64,000 bases of DNA from Nelumbo lutea (GCA_022828595.1 JAKGHH010000001.1:124322999-124386998), one strand, 5' to 3'; shown: positions 1 through 11,553, counted from the stretch's first letter. The notes: generated by a model not told the origin, from the sequence alone. Made by a program: numbers and translations.

Positions 1-253
1 AATTACCTATAATATATTTCTTAATAAAACCATTAAAATATATTAATTTAATGTATATTTGCTTCGTTGAGGTCTTATATTTAGTGTTGTTGATGTGTTT
101 TTATGATTTATTAAAGTATTTATAGTATTTCGAGCGTATCTATACGTATCTTAGTTTTTCTCTGATACACATACATATCCAAGATGTATTCTAATACATA
201 TCTTAAAATTACCTTTTCGATACACTTTGACGTTTTTAATACTTTAAACCTTG
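1..253 (-). mobile_element. hAT-like non-autonomous element, truncated by window edge
   Basis: The reverse complement of this stretch matches the left part of the element at 6199-7610 almost base for base in places (for example the segments around aactaagatacgtatagat and taaattaatatattttaatgg). The terminus at 251-253 reads, on the minus strand, CAAGGTTTAAAGTAT, matching the left tip CAAGGTTCAAAGTAT of the other copy. The rest of the element, and the partner of any 8-bp target duplication (cttcatac would follow at 254-261), lies outside the window. Family assignment is by analogy with the complete copy. Confidence 0.7.
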
Positions 254-1337
254 CTTCATACTCCACCAATTTCCGCAAACTGCTGGAGACATCCAGACAC
301 GAAACAGACGGAACCACCACGTTGACGTGTCTTAGCTACGTTGAGACATACTGATGCTAAAACAGCCCGTTGGTTGCAGTAGGAACAAACCAACGACCTC
401 CACCAAACAAGATTAAGGTTGTTCCATTACGCATATCAGAATTGTACCAGTTCGGTTGTTCCATTACACAATCAGAGAACCCGGTTGTTCCAAGGAACTA
501 ATGAGGTCCGTATGACTCATTGTCATGATTTGTTCTTTTGGGTTTTCTTGATCGTTTAGTGCTTGTAGTCGAATCTATTATTTATGTTCTGATTCGTATC
601 CGAGGTTTTGTTGTAGTTTAACCCTACTGGTAGTTCACATCCATATAATTATCTCTTGCTTGATAGTCAAATCTACATAGCTATCTCTTGTTTGATAGTT
701 CAGATTTATATAGTTGTCTCTTGCTTGATAGTCATCTTTCTTCTTAATATAATTCTCATAAGCTTCAAGAACCTTGCTAAGTTTGTTTATTAGTTATAGA
801 TGATTATTGTGATTTCTTATTAGTAGGTTTTCATCATCACTTAAATCAAAACAGAAAATAGAAATTCATAACACACCGAATTGTTCCATCTTGTATCTAT
901 GCCCCACTTCCATTACTGATTTGTATCAATTGAATACATTATCATTGTTTCTTATTTTCTGATTTTCTTTTTTATTTTATTTTCTTGACTTCTTGCTTTC
1001 AAACATTAAAATATTTACATCAATTCCCTTCATTATTCTTGAATTCAGATTTGCATTGCTTTCGGACTAGACTTGATTACATACGTATTCTCCCCTTTTC
1101 TGTAAAATCCAAATTCTGAATTTAACATACACTAACAGAGGTTAAACTGCTTTGGTTGTCTCAATCGTTTAGCTTACTTATGCATTAACTTCATATAGCT
1201 GTTATTTACAATTTGGATTAGTCTCTCTTATTATATTGACCCCTCATTTTATTTATCTATTTACTTATTTTTCCTAAGTGTTTTCATTTTGGCACGCCTA
1301 CGCTCCCCACACACCTGATCCTATTTAACCTCCTTGC
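254..1337. other. intergenic, possible decayed LTR/leader of a gypsy-like element
   Basis: No host gene is visible. The stretch contains short repeated phrases (ggttgttccattac near 417 and 453) and a ~34-bp tandem repeat. Just before the gag-like reading frame there is a tggcacgcctacgctcccca motif (about 1290), which resembles a degenerate tRNA primer-binding region preceding gag in plant Ty3/gypsy elements. That reading is inference only. Confidence 0.35.
644..736. repeat. ~34-bp tandem repeat, about 2.7 copies
   Basis: The phrase tatctcttgcttgatagt recurs at about 650, 684 and 717 with a spacing near 34 bp and one to three differences per copy. Noncoding, no known function. Confidence 0.65.
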
Positions 1338-1799
1338 ATGCCAGTCCAAACACGACTACAAAAACTTAGAAGTGTCAACGAAACCATGGATTCAAATCAA
1401 TTCCAACTCCCTGAATTCAACTTAGAAAACCACACCCACCCCACATTCCCTGTCGTTTCCCCCATACAACAAACAATCATAGCTGAAAAAGAACCCAACT
1501 CACTTATACATCCTACTCTTACATCTTACGAAGATACAATCGCTGCACTAAATCAACGCCTAACTGCACTAGCCGATGAAAATAGAGAACTCCGCCAATA
1601 AATCCAAAATCTATACCGAACACAAACTACATACTCTTCCTCTACACTCCCAATACACACACCGCTTACACAACACACATCGCACATTACACAATCATTA
1701 TCTCCCCTACCCATTTCAGCACCTCTAACCACTATAACACCCGCTCAACAAATCCAAAATGAAAGGAGATGGGTTCTGAAACAAATTCAACTACAGTGA
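1338..1799 (+). pseudogene. gag-like retrotransposon remnant
   Basis: An 87-codon frame opens with MPVQTRLQKLRS and ends in a heptad-patterned segment (IAALNQRLTALADENREL) that would form a short coiled coil; after one TAA the same frame stays open to 1799, rich in Ser, Thr, Pro and Gln. Short basic start, low-complexity middle and coiled coil are typical of the N-terminal part of Ty3/gypsy gag proteins, and the codon composition is unlike the host genes here. No zinc knuckle, protease or pol follows, so it is a 5' fragment. It could alternatively be a chance low-complexity frame. Confidence 0.4.
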
Positions 1800-4470
1800 T
1801 TCAACAGAGGTTTTTCATAAAAAAGGTAAAGATTCTTCAAAGAAATAGATGTCTAATCAAACTTACTCATTTGGTGAAACATTTTCTTTGATTTTGGGGT
1901 GGTTTTCATGGGTTTTGTACGTCTAATGGGAGCTTGGGGCATTACAGACATTATAGTCTCGTATTTGGGGCTGTTAGTGGCAGAAAATATAAATTTGATA
2001 AACTTTTAAATGCTATTTTGCCTTTTCTTTGTCTTAAGTGGGGTTTATTTGGTACTTTGAGCTTTTTAAGCCTATTAGGCTCTATTTCATTGGTCCAAGT
2101 GTTCTAATGAGTCAAGAATGAGTCTGACATCAGCCATCACCCTTTTAAGGTCTTAGGTTCGGATAGATGATGTGGCAATTTAATTTGGTGCATCAAAATG
2201 GTATCTTTCTAGTTGAACGATCAAACAGATGAGTTTGGCCATAGAATTTGGCGTATTGAGGTTTTTTAGGTCTCTGAATACGGCGGTGAGGTCTGATTGG
2301 ACAAATATGTTCGGGATGATTGAGATATATGGCTGACAAGTTCAAATCAATAAGATTTGCTGAAATAGAATTTTTGTTTGATGAAGAGTCAAACGAGGGA
2401 ATTTTGGGATGAAATTTGGTGGGTAGGCATTTTTGAACATCTCGAATCTGATGGGAGTGATGAATCTTTGATCATAGGTGTAGATTGACTGATTTAGTTC
2501 AGATCATGGTCTCAGTTTCTGATTTCCCAATCAATGAAAGGGACAAAAGTGGAATCTTACTTTTTTAATGGTCAAACGGAGGTGTTTGGTCGTAAAATTT
2601 GACATGCTAGGGTTTTTTGGGGGTCTTCGAACACAATGGTAAGGTCTGATTGGTCAAATAGGGTCAGGATGATGGATGGTAAGCTCTAGTTAATGAGATT
2701 TGTTGAAATAGGATCTAGGCTTGATGGGAGGTCAAACAGGGGAATTTTGAGTTACAATTTGGTAAATAGGCATGGATTAGGTTGATGAGTCAAGTGAATG
2801 GTTCCAATTTGAGAAAGATATGGTCAATCTTGTTAATTATTTAGGGCCATCAAAATGGGATATTGACATTTTGTGGTTGATCATCGTAGATTTATTGTGG
2901 GATTCGCTAATTGATTGTTTCTTAGCGATATTGAGGTAATGGGTGCGTTGGATTTGATTTTGAAGGAGTTGGAATTTGAATATTCCATAGCTTGGGGTTG
3001 TTATAAAGGAAGTTGGCATGATGAACAGCGGATCTTTGGAGTTTAGTCATGAAAAGTGATGTATAACTAAGTTGTAATTTTTTAAGTCTAGGGATGGTGT
3101 CTACTTGGACGTTGATATTGATCTCAAGGTTCTTATTTGTCCTATGGATTGTGTCAGAGGAGGGTATTTCGGGTTTTGAAAAGTCTCAAGTTGATTTGGT
3201 TTCGTTTCTAAGCATTTGGGGTCTAAGATGAGGGTACAAAGAGGTATGGTGAAAGGACCGAGCAAAAATTGGGTGCTAACAACGTTGATTCTCCAAACAA
3301 GAACTTGCTTGGAGATTGTGTTTGCGGGAAGCTACTAAAATTAGTTGAGACTGAGCTGTAGATTTGTCGATGGAAGCAATAGCCTATTCTCATAATCTGT
3401 AACACTACACTATGCCAAATTTGAATGACACAATGCTATTTTGGTTAGTTTTCGTCACAATGTTACATTCTGAAAATTTGAAGAAAAATCAAGGGTAAAG
3501 TAGTCTTTTCTATCTTTTCATTACCGGTTCTTAATGGTTATCCATTGTTAGAAATTATAGGGTACTTTAAGTGATTATGCAAATTAAATAGTAGGGTAGG
3601 TTTTTGTCTATTTGCTAAACCATAGGGATAGTTTAAGTATTTAACCCTTCACTTTATTGTTTTGTCTTGACTCTGAAACATATAACTTTATTTTATTGCT
3701 CTCAGAGGAAGTAGGTCCTTATGCGAAAATTGAATCACATGGATCATTTTTTTCTCAATCATACTTCATTATGCTCATACTATTAACAAGAATATTAGTC
3801 ATGTAACATTTAGAGCCTCTAGTCCAACATTGCTAAATCAAAGTTTACCCACTTACAATGTAACAATGGCCTACACCTCCAAAAGAGATCACCATATAGT
3901 TCGTATTTTCTTGTATCATCTAAATAACCAACTTCATCTTGTGGCTTTGAAACCTTATATAGTTTATTTATTTTATCGCGAGTAACTTACATTGAAAGCT
4001 CCAAACTGCTAAACTAGTTCAATGGACAAGAACAAGAAGCCATTTTGTGACTTGCAAAAAATTGACCTTATATTGCTTTAAAAATTAGATCAGAAGTAAG
4101 AGAGAATTTTATGTAGTTTTAACATTTGAGAAAATGGAAAAATAAGGAATTAGTCACCAACTTAGACTTGAGAAAAGAACTTGTTGCAAGGTCTGAACTA
4201 TCGGCCTTTGTTGCCAAATAGTCTTCATTAACTTACCTATTAACTACATGAAGAAGAAGTTGGCATGGCGTTTATGTTATACATCAATTTTGAATTAAAT
4301 CTACCAGTTAAATATTTACACTCATAAATGATTATTATACACTAATTATAACAACATCTAATCTTCCCAGTTGTAGTGTTTAGACTAGAATAGGGGATCA
4401 TCAATCCTCTAATAGGATTTAAGTTTTAAACTAATAATAGGTTGATTTTCAGTGGAGTTTGATTTGTACC
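1800..4470. other. intergenic region without recognisable gene
   Basis: Both strands carry only short frames with no recognisable domain. The part 2200-2800 holds a diverged direct duplication. The part 3420-3660 is AT-rich with the feel of a MITE but no terminal inverted repeats could be delimited. The part 3700-4470 may include the decayed 5' LTR of the Copia remnant that follows, but I found no paired LTR. Confidence 0.4.
2216..2790. repeat. diverged ~350-bp direct duplication
   Basis: Two adjacent blocks starting near 2219 (gatcaaacagatgagtttgg) and 2570 (ggtcaaacggaggtgtttgg) align over about 200 bp: both continue with aaatttg, a ...ggtttttt... stretch, ggtctgattgg(a/t)caaat, a (g/t)gatgattga-like phrase, gagatttg(c/t)tgaaata and gtcaaac(g/a)(a/g)gggaattttg. 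Identity is moderate (roughly 70 percent by eye). No coding capacity seen. Confidence 0.5.
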
Positions 4471-4477
4471 ATAATCA

Positions 4478-5690
4478 ATGGTAACCGGCAACATTGACAT
4501 CGTTTTTTATCCAAAATCACCATATTTCATCCACTTGTCTGATCATTTAGGTGTTGTGCTGATTTCATTTCTTCTCAACAATGAAAACTATTCAACTTTG
4601 AAGAGGGTGATAAGCAATGCCCTGCTTGCAAAGAATAAACTTGGTTTCGTTGATGGATCCATCAAGAAACCAAATAAAACGTCACCACAGTTATTAATGC
4701 AACTCAATGGTCATTGCCTGGCTGTTTAATTTACTTGCTCAAGATTTATATGTGAGCATAGAATATGTGAAGTCTGCAGGTAATATTTGATGAGATCTTG
4801 AAGATAGATTCTCGCAAAGAAACACATCATGGATCTTTTACCTCCGGCGTGAACTGGCCCTGATCAAACAAGAAAACCTATTTGTATTGGCCTATTTCAC
4901 CAGATTAAAATCTTTACCGGACGAGTTATTTGTGTATATTCCTATTCCAAACTGTACCTACGGCAATTGCACATGCATAGTTGTTAGGGATGCAAGTCGG
5001 GCGGGTTGGGGTGGGTTTATGGTCAACCCAGGCCCAACCCTAAAATTTGGGCTTAAGGCATGAGCCCGAGGTCAAGCCAGATTTCCTAACCTGAGTCCAA
5101 CCCGCCCTGTAATTTGATGCACTCGAGTTGGGCTCGGGCACGGGTCCGGCTCGGGTTGGTCAATGAACCCACTCTAAAATTATACATATATAAATGTATT
5201 TATGCAAATATATATACATATATTTATGTATGTATGTAAATATGTATGCAAAATATCTATACAAATGTTATATATACAAATATGTATGTATATATGTAAA
5301 TATGTATGCAACATTTACATATATACACATATATATGCATAAATGTATATAATTGGGTCGAGCCGGGCTACCTAAGGGTTAGGCCCGAGCCCGGCCCAAA
5401 AAATAAAAGAAACCCAACTTCTTGAGCCTGAGCCCAGCCTGAGGACCAAAAATCCAATCCCATCCCATGTAAAATTCCGAGTTGGGTTGGTTCAGGCTCG
5501 GGTTGGGCCGCCCAAGCTGCACCCCTAATAGTTGTAAGGGAATTTGCCGCTGAAAAGTAATGTGAAAAGGTGTATAAATTCCTTCTTGGTTTGAATGATT
5601 GCAACAATACGGTTCGTTCGAATGTCTTGAGCATGGATCCATTGCCTAACGTCATTCGAGTGTATGTTGTAGTGGTGCAAGAAGAGTGAC
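4478..5690 (+). pseudogene. Copia gag (UBN2/retrotran-gag type), interrupted
   Basis: The frame at 4478-4729 contains the conserved opening of plant Copia gag, with VLISFLLNNENYSTLKRVI (the Y-W/L-R region) and GFVDGSIKKP. It continues in other frames to 4970, is cut by the MITE at 4985-5527, and resumes at about 5540 with KFLLGLNDCNN and SMDPLPN, the usual 'LxGLND...LxMDPLP' gag motif. Several stops and frameshifts make it non-functional. The protein would assemble the retrotransposon particle. Confidence 0.75.
4985..5527. mobile_element. hAT-type MITE with 8-bp TSD atagttgt
   Basis: The 543-bp element starts TAGGGATGCA and ends TGCACCCCTA (terminal inverted repeats), and is flanked by the direct repeat atagttgt at 4977-4984 and 5528-5535, exactly 8 bp as for hAT transposons. 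The arms carry GC-rich phrases (ggttgggctcg, gagccc) and the centre is a degenerate tat/atg-rich repeat. It has no coding capacity. It sits inside Copia gag. Confidence 0.85.
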
Positions 5691-5764
5691 ACCAAATCTT
5701 CGTTAATCAACAACCTCCTCAGATCGAAGCAACATATTCTGTTAGACAGATAAGATTTTCTCCA

Positions 5765-6190
5765 CGGGCAACTATCCACATGGCCAAAAAGACTTTTAGG
5801 TTTATGATTATGACACCAAACAAATATTTGTGTCCCGTGATGAAAAATTTTATGAAAATTGGTTTCCATTTCTTGGGGATGACAATTTAGCTAATTTGAA
5901 TCTACCCAACATGGTTGTTCCCCAAGATCCTAATCCAATTTTTTTTTGGATGACAACCAACTTCCTCATTCATTGACTGAACCTATAGCTCGGTCCTGTA
6001 ATGAGAACACCACTCAGCCCATTCTAGACCCACCTAAATCACCTCAACATATTTTAAGATCACCTGAACTCACTTGGTCAAATCCTAGACCCACTAGGAC
6101 CACCCGAGTTTCCAAACATTTTCAAGACTATATTTTCCCTACTTTACCAATCACCAATCTTTCTACAGCCCATATGTTGGCAGGCCTTGT
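5765..6190 (+). pseudogene. Copia pol linker between integrase and RT
   Basis: From about 5780 the text YDYDTKQIFVSRDEKF matches the end of the Copia integrase region (the 'YDLxxxxxFxSRDVxFxE' segment), then the proline-rich linker (MDDNQLPHSLTEP..., 5946-6190) runs to the insertion of the next hAT element. The frame resumes at 7619 with AVRDPKWCQAMNDELEAL, the start of Copia RT, and fades by about 7840. Frameshifted, not functional. Confidence 0.75.
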
Positions 6191-6198
6191 TGAACAAC

Positions 6199-7610
6199 CA
6201 AGGTTCAAAGTATCAGAAACACCAAGTGTATCAAAAAGGCAATTTTAAGAGACATATCAGGATATGCCTTGCATACCCATGCGTATTGGCGAAAAACTAA
6301 GATACGTATAGATACACTTGGGAACACTATAAATACTTTAATAAATTATAAAAATATATCAACGATATTAAGTATAAGATTTCAATAATGTCTATATACA
6401 TTAAATTAATATATTTTAATGGTTCTATGAATAAATATATTATAGCTAATTATAATTTCATTAAAAATGCTATGCTTAACTATAATTTATAAATTATAAT
6501 TCTTAAGTTTTAATGTTTTATGGGATGAGAAAAACCCAACTTTCCTATCCAACCATAAAACATGCATTGACACAACTTCTATGTGAAAATATAATTAATA
6601 ATTATTTATTATTTGAATAATTATTATATATTATTCATTTCCAACAATTATAAAAAATAAATAAACATTATATAATATATTCAGAAAATAGCTATTAAAG
6701 AAGAAATTTCAATTACTTTGTGGATATGATAGATTATCCATAGAATTATAATATATTCAATCATTGTGATCAAGTGATAAAATATAATTAATTGATTATT
6801 TAATTTTTAATTCTAAAAATAAAAAAATAAAAAAATAATTATTAAAGAAGAAATTTCAATTGGTCTATGGATATGATAGATCATCCTAGAATTATAATAT
6901 ATTCAATGTTGTGATCAAATGATAAAATATAATTAATTACTATTTATTTATTTTTAATTCTAAAATATAAAAAAAATATTAAAGAAGAAATTTCAATTGC
7001 TCTATGTATATGATAGATAGATCCATAGATCTAAAACATATTTAATCTTTATAGGTAGAGAAAAAATTACATTTTTAATTTTTTTTGTTAATTTATATTT
7101 TCCCCAAATATCTTCGTGAAATTTCCATAAATCTACTGATAACACAAAAAAGAAAATTGTGATTTTGAATGTAAGAAATTTAGATCAACATAAATTTAAA
7201 CATTCAAGAAAAAAAAATTACAAGATATTATAAAAGATCGAAAAAAATACCTATTTTTGCCATATCTTTTCAAATTTTGAAAAATCTTAAAAAAAAAACG
7301 ATTAACACTTGTTTCTTGCAAATTTTTGCAATATATCACTATAGGAGTGAATTTTGGAGTTTTAGAGTCATTTGGGGGGTGAAAGAATGCTTATTTTAGG
7401 GTAAAGAAGCTTGCTTTCCTCATTTAATTTTTTTTTTAGTTTTTGGCCGTATCTTTTTTGTTGATACACCCCGATACGCATCCGATATGGGTCCAATACG
7501 CATTAAAAAAGATGAAATGTCCAATTTCCATGCGCATCCTGTATCCGTTTTTCAAAGATACGATAGGATATGCCCTTATTGGGCGTATCGTTTCAAAATT
7601 GTAAACCTTG
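6199..7610 (+). mobile_element. hAT-like non-autonomous element, 1412 bp, TSD tgaacaac
   Basis: Perfect 8-bp direct repeats tgaacaac flank it (6191-6198, 7611-7618). The left tip is CAAGGTTCAAAGTATC; the right tip, reverse-complemented, is CAAGGTTTACAATTTTGAAA. Subterminal sequences on both sides are rich in GATACG/CGTATC/ATATGCC words, probable transposase-binding motifs. The interior is about 80 percent A+T, holds a tandem repeat and has no long reading frame, so it would depend on a transposase supplied elsewhere. It splits the Copia frame. Related copies lie at 1-253 and 28057-28293. Confidence 0.85.
6691..7050. repeat. ~140-bp tandem repeat inside the hAT-like element
   Basis: The phrase attaaagaagaaatttcaat occurs at 6694, 6841 and 6978, each time followed by (t)ctatg-gatatgatagat and aattataatatattcaat and then ataaaatataatta. 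Spacing is 147 and 137 bp. The third copy is shortened. Confidence 0.8.
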
Positions 7611-7840
7611 TGAACAACACCCATCTGCCTTTACTACTTCCCTACTACACACCACTAAACCTTGTTCATACACTCAAGCTGTTAGAGATCCAAAGTGGTG
7701 TCAAGCAATGAATGATGAGCTTGAAGCTCTTAATCGCAATCCTACTTGGGACTTGACTCAATTAGCTCTAGGTAAATAACCCTAGACTATAAAGTCAAGC
7801 TCAAGCCCGATGAATTTATAGAATGGTAAACACTAGGCTT

Positions 7841-8777
7841 GTGTTCTTTGACTTTGAACTAAAAAGACTTCTTTTCATTTCAATTTTAACTAGCCTCTCA
7901 CATTTTCTTACTTAACCTATATTTGTTAGAACTATTACTATAATACTTTTCTCTGAGAGAAATTGGATAAGAATTTGCTAATAAAGTAATAACTGCGACA
8001 AAACTTTTCTAGAGTTATAGATTTGTTAGTATGCACAAAGGCTAATAAAGCTTCTCTTCAATTTGTGAGTGCCCAATATTGCCATTAGAAAAATATTTTG
8101 TGTATATCAATTAATAAAAAAAAAAAAGTGTTTAACGATCATGGAAGATTTTAAGAAAGCAATCGTGCAATTCCATATGAGAAGCAAAATAAATTATGAT
8201 ATATAACTAATATTTATAGAAGTATAAACATATAACTTAAGAAAAGGGAAAAACCATGAGCTTTACAATTAATTGTATATCCAATTTTACCATAAAATCA
8301 AAATAAAAAGACAATGTGCGAAACATGAATGAGATGATTTTGACCAACCCGCCCATGCCCATCTATACCCACTCACGCAGTTGTGTTGGGTTGGGCTTAT
8401 GTAAAATTTGGGTTGGCAAGCTTGGACTTTGGCCTCTGTTTTGGATCTGGTTATTTCAACGCCCATGTCCTAAGGTGAAACTTCAATTGGCCCTTGGCTA
8501 CTTTATTTGATAGAATTAAGAGGAATTCAAAGAGATTTAATGGGGGAGGAGGAAGGTTAGGAAAATTGACTATTGGGGTGGGGACTTTCAGAAGGATTTT
8601 ATTATAAAAGGCGATGATGAAGCTTTAAGGAAGTTCCCTTTTTATTTAATGCCTAAAAGGCAAAGCTTCATTGAAAACTTGAGAGGTTTGTGGTTTTTAT
8701 ATTCTTATAAAATTGGAATTGCAAAAATTTTAGAGCAAGAAAAATGATAATGCTGTGTTTTTTTTTTCTCCTTCTGG
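7841..8777. other. intergenic, MITE debris
   Basis: No gene is visible. The part 8335-8480 contains gaccaacccgcccatgccc, gttgggttgggctta and aaaatttgggttgg, words shared with the hAT MITE at 4985-5527, but terminal repeats are not preserved. Confidence 0.4.
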
Positions 8778-9249
8778 TAGGGGTGCTCACAGTTCGGTTA
8801 ACTGAACCGTGGGGTTTTTTTTGGAACTAAATCGGTACTATCGGTTTTTGGAAAATTAGTAACCGAAACCAAAACTGAAGTCAATCGATTAACCATCGGT
8901 TTTTTAATTTTTACAATATATATTATAAAAATATATAAATATATATAATAAAAATTATATTTTTAAATAATAAATAATATATCATATATCATAAGTATAT
9001 ATTTATATGTAATGCACATTTATTAGTTTATAATATATAAAAATATAATATATATAATATACATAAATTTATATTAACTATATAGACATATATATACCAG
9101 ACGGTTCAATTAACCACCGGTTTTCTATATTGGTAACCAAAACCGAACGATACCTTCGATTTTTTAAAAACACTGAACTAACTGATTCAGTTAACCGATT
9201 TTTCGGTTCGATTTTGGTCAATTTTTCGGTTTTTTTTTTCTCACTCCTA
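8778..9249. mobile_element. hAT-type MITE, 472 bp
   Basis: Starts TAGGGGTGCTCACAGTTCGG and ends ...TTTCTCACTCCTA; the inner arms carry the inverted pair 'cggttaactgaaccg' / 'cagttaaccgatttttcgg'. The flanks ccttctgg (8770-8777) and tcttttgg (9250-9257) agree at 6 of 8 positions, a decayed 8-bp target duplication. AT-rich centre, no coding capacity. Confidence 0.7.
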
Positions 9250-10028
9250 TCTTTTGGTATTGGTGATGCGTATACCTAGTCAATGAGTTAGTGACAGGGT
9301 GCAATATAGGGTCCAGTGACATACAACGTGGAGATCCACTTGTGGTTGAAGAGATCAACTCGACATCAAGTGGATTGGTTGTGTTTGAAGAGATCTAAGA
9401 GAAAATATTCAATACTCATTGGATAATAGGCATGACAGTAATCTTGGATTATGGGAGAACATTAGGATGACAATTGATTAGAATATTAGATAACTTTTTT
9501 TAGGCAAGTGGGTTATACAATTGAGTCTGGGGTAGCCCTCCCTTAAACCTCCTTAACCTGACTTCATATCTAATCCCAACAAAGGATTCCAACACACAGC
9601 CCAACAGCTATTGCAGTCATACATTGGGAACATTTCCCTTGTCCTTCATGGTAAGATATTCTTGGTATACAGCTGCAATAGCTGTTGGGACCAACCATAT
9701 ATTGGGAACATTCCCTTTTCCGCTACAGCCAGAGAGACTTTACCAACAATCAGCTGGCACCTTCACCTGAACAACTTTTGGGGCAATGTTTTCCTAAATT
9801 TCTCTCGTTCAGATCTCTTTGCTTGGAGACTGTCCCTATTTCAGGTTTCAGCTTCATGGGCCAGGCCAGGCAGGGCTTTTCCTTTTTTTTAAACAGAAAA
9901 TTACTAGATCCGATTGAGCCCGGCCTTTCCATGGGTCCTAAATCTTGAGCCCCAAGCCCAGCAATCTGGATAAATATTTTATAATATTATATATATACAC
10001 TAATTTTATTATTATATAATATATATTA
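9250..10028. other. intergenic with a short hairpin and GC-rich MITE debris
   Basis: No gene recognised. A perfect 17-bp inverted repeat is present (9600-9616 with 9673-9689). The words gagcccggcc and gagccccaagccc near 9916-9960 resemble arms of the 4985-type MITE. Short frames over 9611-9948 show no domain. Confidence 0.4.
9600..9689. repeat. perfect 17-bp inverted repeat, 56-bp loop
   Basis: cccaacagctattgcag at 9600-9616 is the exact reverse complement of 9673-9689. The sequence attgggaacat is also directly repeated beside each arm (about 9623 and 9702), suggesting a duplicated-inverted block rather than an RNA gene. Confidence 0.6.
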
Positions 10029-10506
10029 GGATAAATTTCTGAAACCTCCCCTGAAATTTTTTACCATTGCTGAAAATTCTCCTAAAGTTTGGTAATTGCA
10101 ATCACCTCCCCTAAATTTTTTGATATAGTTGCATGGAGACCCCCTTTAAAAATCCTCTAATATTTGGCATGAAAATATCCAAAACACTCATGCATTTACT
10201 ACTGAGACCGATTTCTGATACAAGTGAACAACAAAAAAGAGAGTTTACTGTTATATTTTTACCTTGAGTGATTGATATGAAGGACAAATTTAGAAAATAA
10301 ATCAATTTTGGAAATGATATTGGAGAGGCTTGGGGTAGTCATTGATATGAAGAAAAAAAAAATTGGAAATAAACATTTTGGTAAAAAATAACTACATGGG
10401 TATTTTGGACATTTTTGTGCCTCTTGTTAGAGGATTCTAAAGAGGGGTTCTATTTGCAACTGTGTCAAAAAGTTCAAGGGAGGTGATTGCAATTATCAGC
10501 CAACCC
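10029..10506. mobile_element. Mutator-type MITE (same family as 44417-44914)
   Basis: The left arm reads ggataaatttctgaaacctcccc, then cctaaagtttggtaattgca and atcacctcccctaaa; the right arm carries tgtgtcaaaaagttcaaggg, aggtgattgcaatt. These words occur in the same order in the copy at 44417-44914, which has a clear 9-bp target duplication. Here the right tip is shortened and the flanks are too AT-rich for a decisive duplication (tatatatta versus atatatata). Confidence 0.65.
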
Positions 10507-10668
10507 ATATATATAGTATGATAATTGACTAGATAACCACCTATATATATATATATATTGTATTTTTATTATATATAATATTGTTGGGTTGTACCCAGCC
10601 CATGAATAGGTCTGTGTATGATAATTGACTAGACAACCACCTACTCATTGAATGATGAACATATCTTA

Positions 10669-11553
10669 TGTTGTGTTTGGTTGCAGACTTGCAGTGCAAT
10701 TTTATTTGCACTAGTACAAATGTATGAGAGTGCAAATGAAAAAAAAAATGCAAATTTTGGTTGAACTTTGTTTTGGATTTTACTTAATCTTCTTTAAGTC
10801 TCATTTTACTTCACTTTTAATGCAACCAAACTAGGGGTGTTCACATTAAATGTCAAACCGACCAAACCAGCCCGACCCAACCCGAGTTGACCGGTTTTTC
10901 AAAACCACCAGTTGGTTCCAGTTTGTGTGAAAAAATAAACCGACAACTCGGTTTAGTTTTCGGTTTTTATACATGAAAACCAAAACTGAACCGACCCTAT
11001 ATATTTTAAATAATTACTAAGTATTCCCTATTTAGCCCTACTCCTTATCATAGTTAACTTTAAATTTAAGTGATGTTATTTATTACCTCTCTGGATTTAT
11101 CAAGCATTGATGTGAAAGAGTCTTGGAAATTGGAATGGACATATATGTTGGATTGTTGGAGTCTTCATTCTTCAAATTTGGAAAGAGAAAAAAAGAGCGG
11201 TTAAATAAAGTTATTTATTATCTTTTTGGGTTTAGCAAGCATTGCTATCAAGGACTCTTGGAAATTGGAATGGAGAGACAACTGTTGGAGTCTTCACTCT
11301 TTAATTTTGAAAAAAAAAAAAGAGGTTAAATCGGTTTTGCTTCAAGGTCGGTCGATTTTGATTTAGTCAATAAATAAACCAACTATGTCGGGTTGGTTGA
11401 AAAAATGATTCAAACCGATTCAACCTGACCCATGAACACCCCTCAACCAAACAAAGTAAGATAAAATTTGAAACAAAAATAAATCAAAATTTGCAGTCAA
11501 ATCATTTGTACTACCATAGTTTTGCATCATTTGCACTGCAACCAAACACAGCC
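10669..11553. mobile_element. Tourist-like (PIF/Harbinger) MITE with TSD TTA, split by a hAT MITE
   Basis: The outer tips are TGTTGTGTTTGGTTGCAG at the left and, reverse-complemented, GGCTGTGTTTGGTTGCAG at the right, followed inward on both sides by TGCAAAT/ATTTGCA words. TTA trinucleotides flank it (10666-10668, 11554-11556), the classic Tourist target. Removing the nested element at 10832-11444 leaves a ~270-bp MITE. Confidence 0.8.
10832..11444. mobile_element. hAT-type MITE nested in the Tourist-like MITE, TSD aaccaaac
   Basis: Starts TAGGGGTGTTCA, ends TGAACACCCCTC; the arms also pair CAAACCGACC with GGGTCAGG/GGTTTG words. The 8-bp direct repeat aaccaaac is perfect (10824-10831, 11445-11452). 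Internally a ~130-bp segment with 'ttggaaattggaatgga' and 'ttggagtcttca' is present twice (from about 11123 and 11258). Confidence 0.85.

Larger units (their letters stand above)
4478..7840 (+). mobile_element. Copia-type LTR retrotransposon remnant, integrase deleted
   Basis: Plus-strand gag sequence is followed directly by the linker that lies between integrase and reverse transcriptase, then by the first residues of RT; protease, most of integrase and the rest of RT/RNase H are absent. Two hAT-type elements with clear 8-bp target duplications interrupt it (4985-5527 and 6199-7610); removing each restores collinearity of the flanking frames. No LTR pair was found. The element is old, judging by frame breaks. 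Confidence 0.75.
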
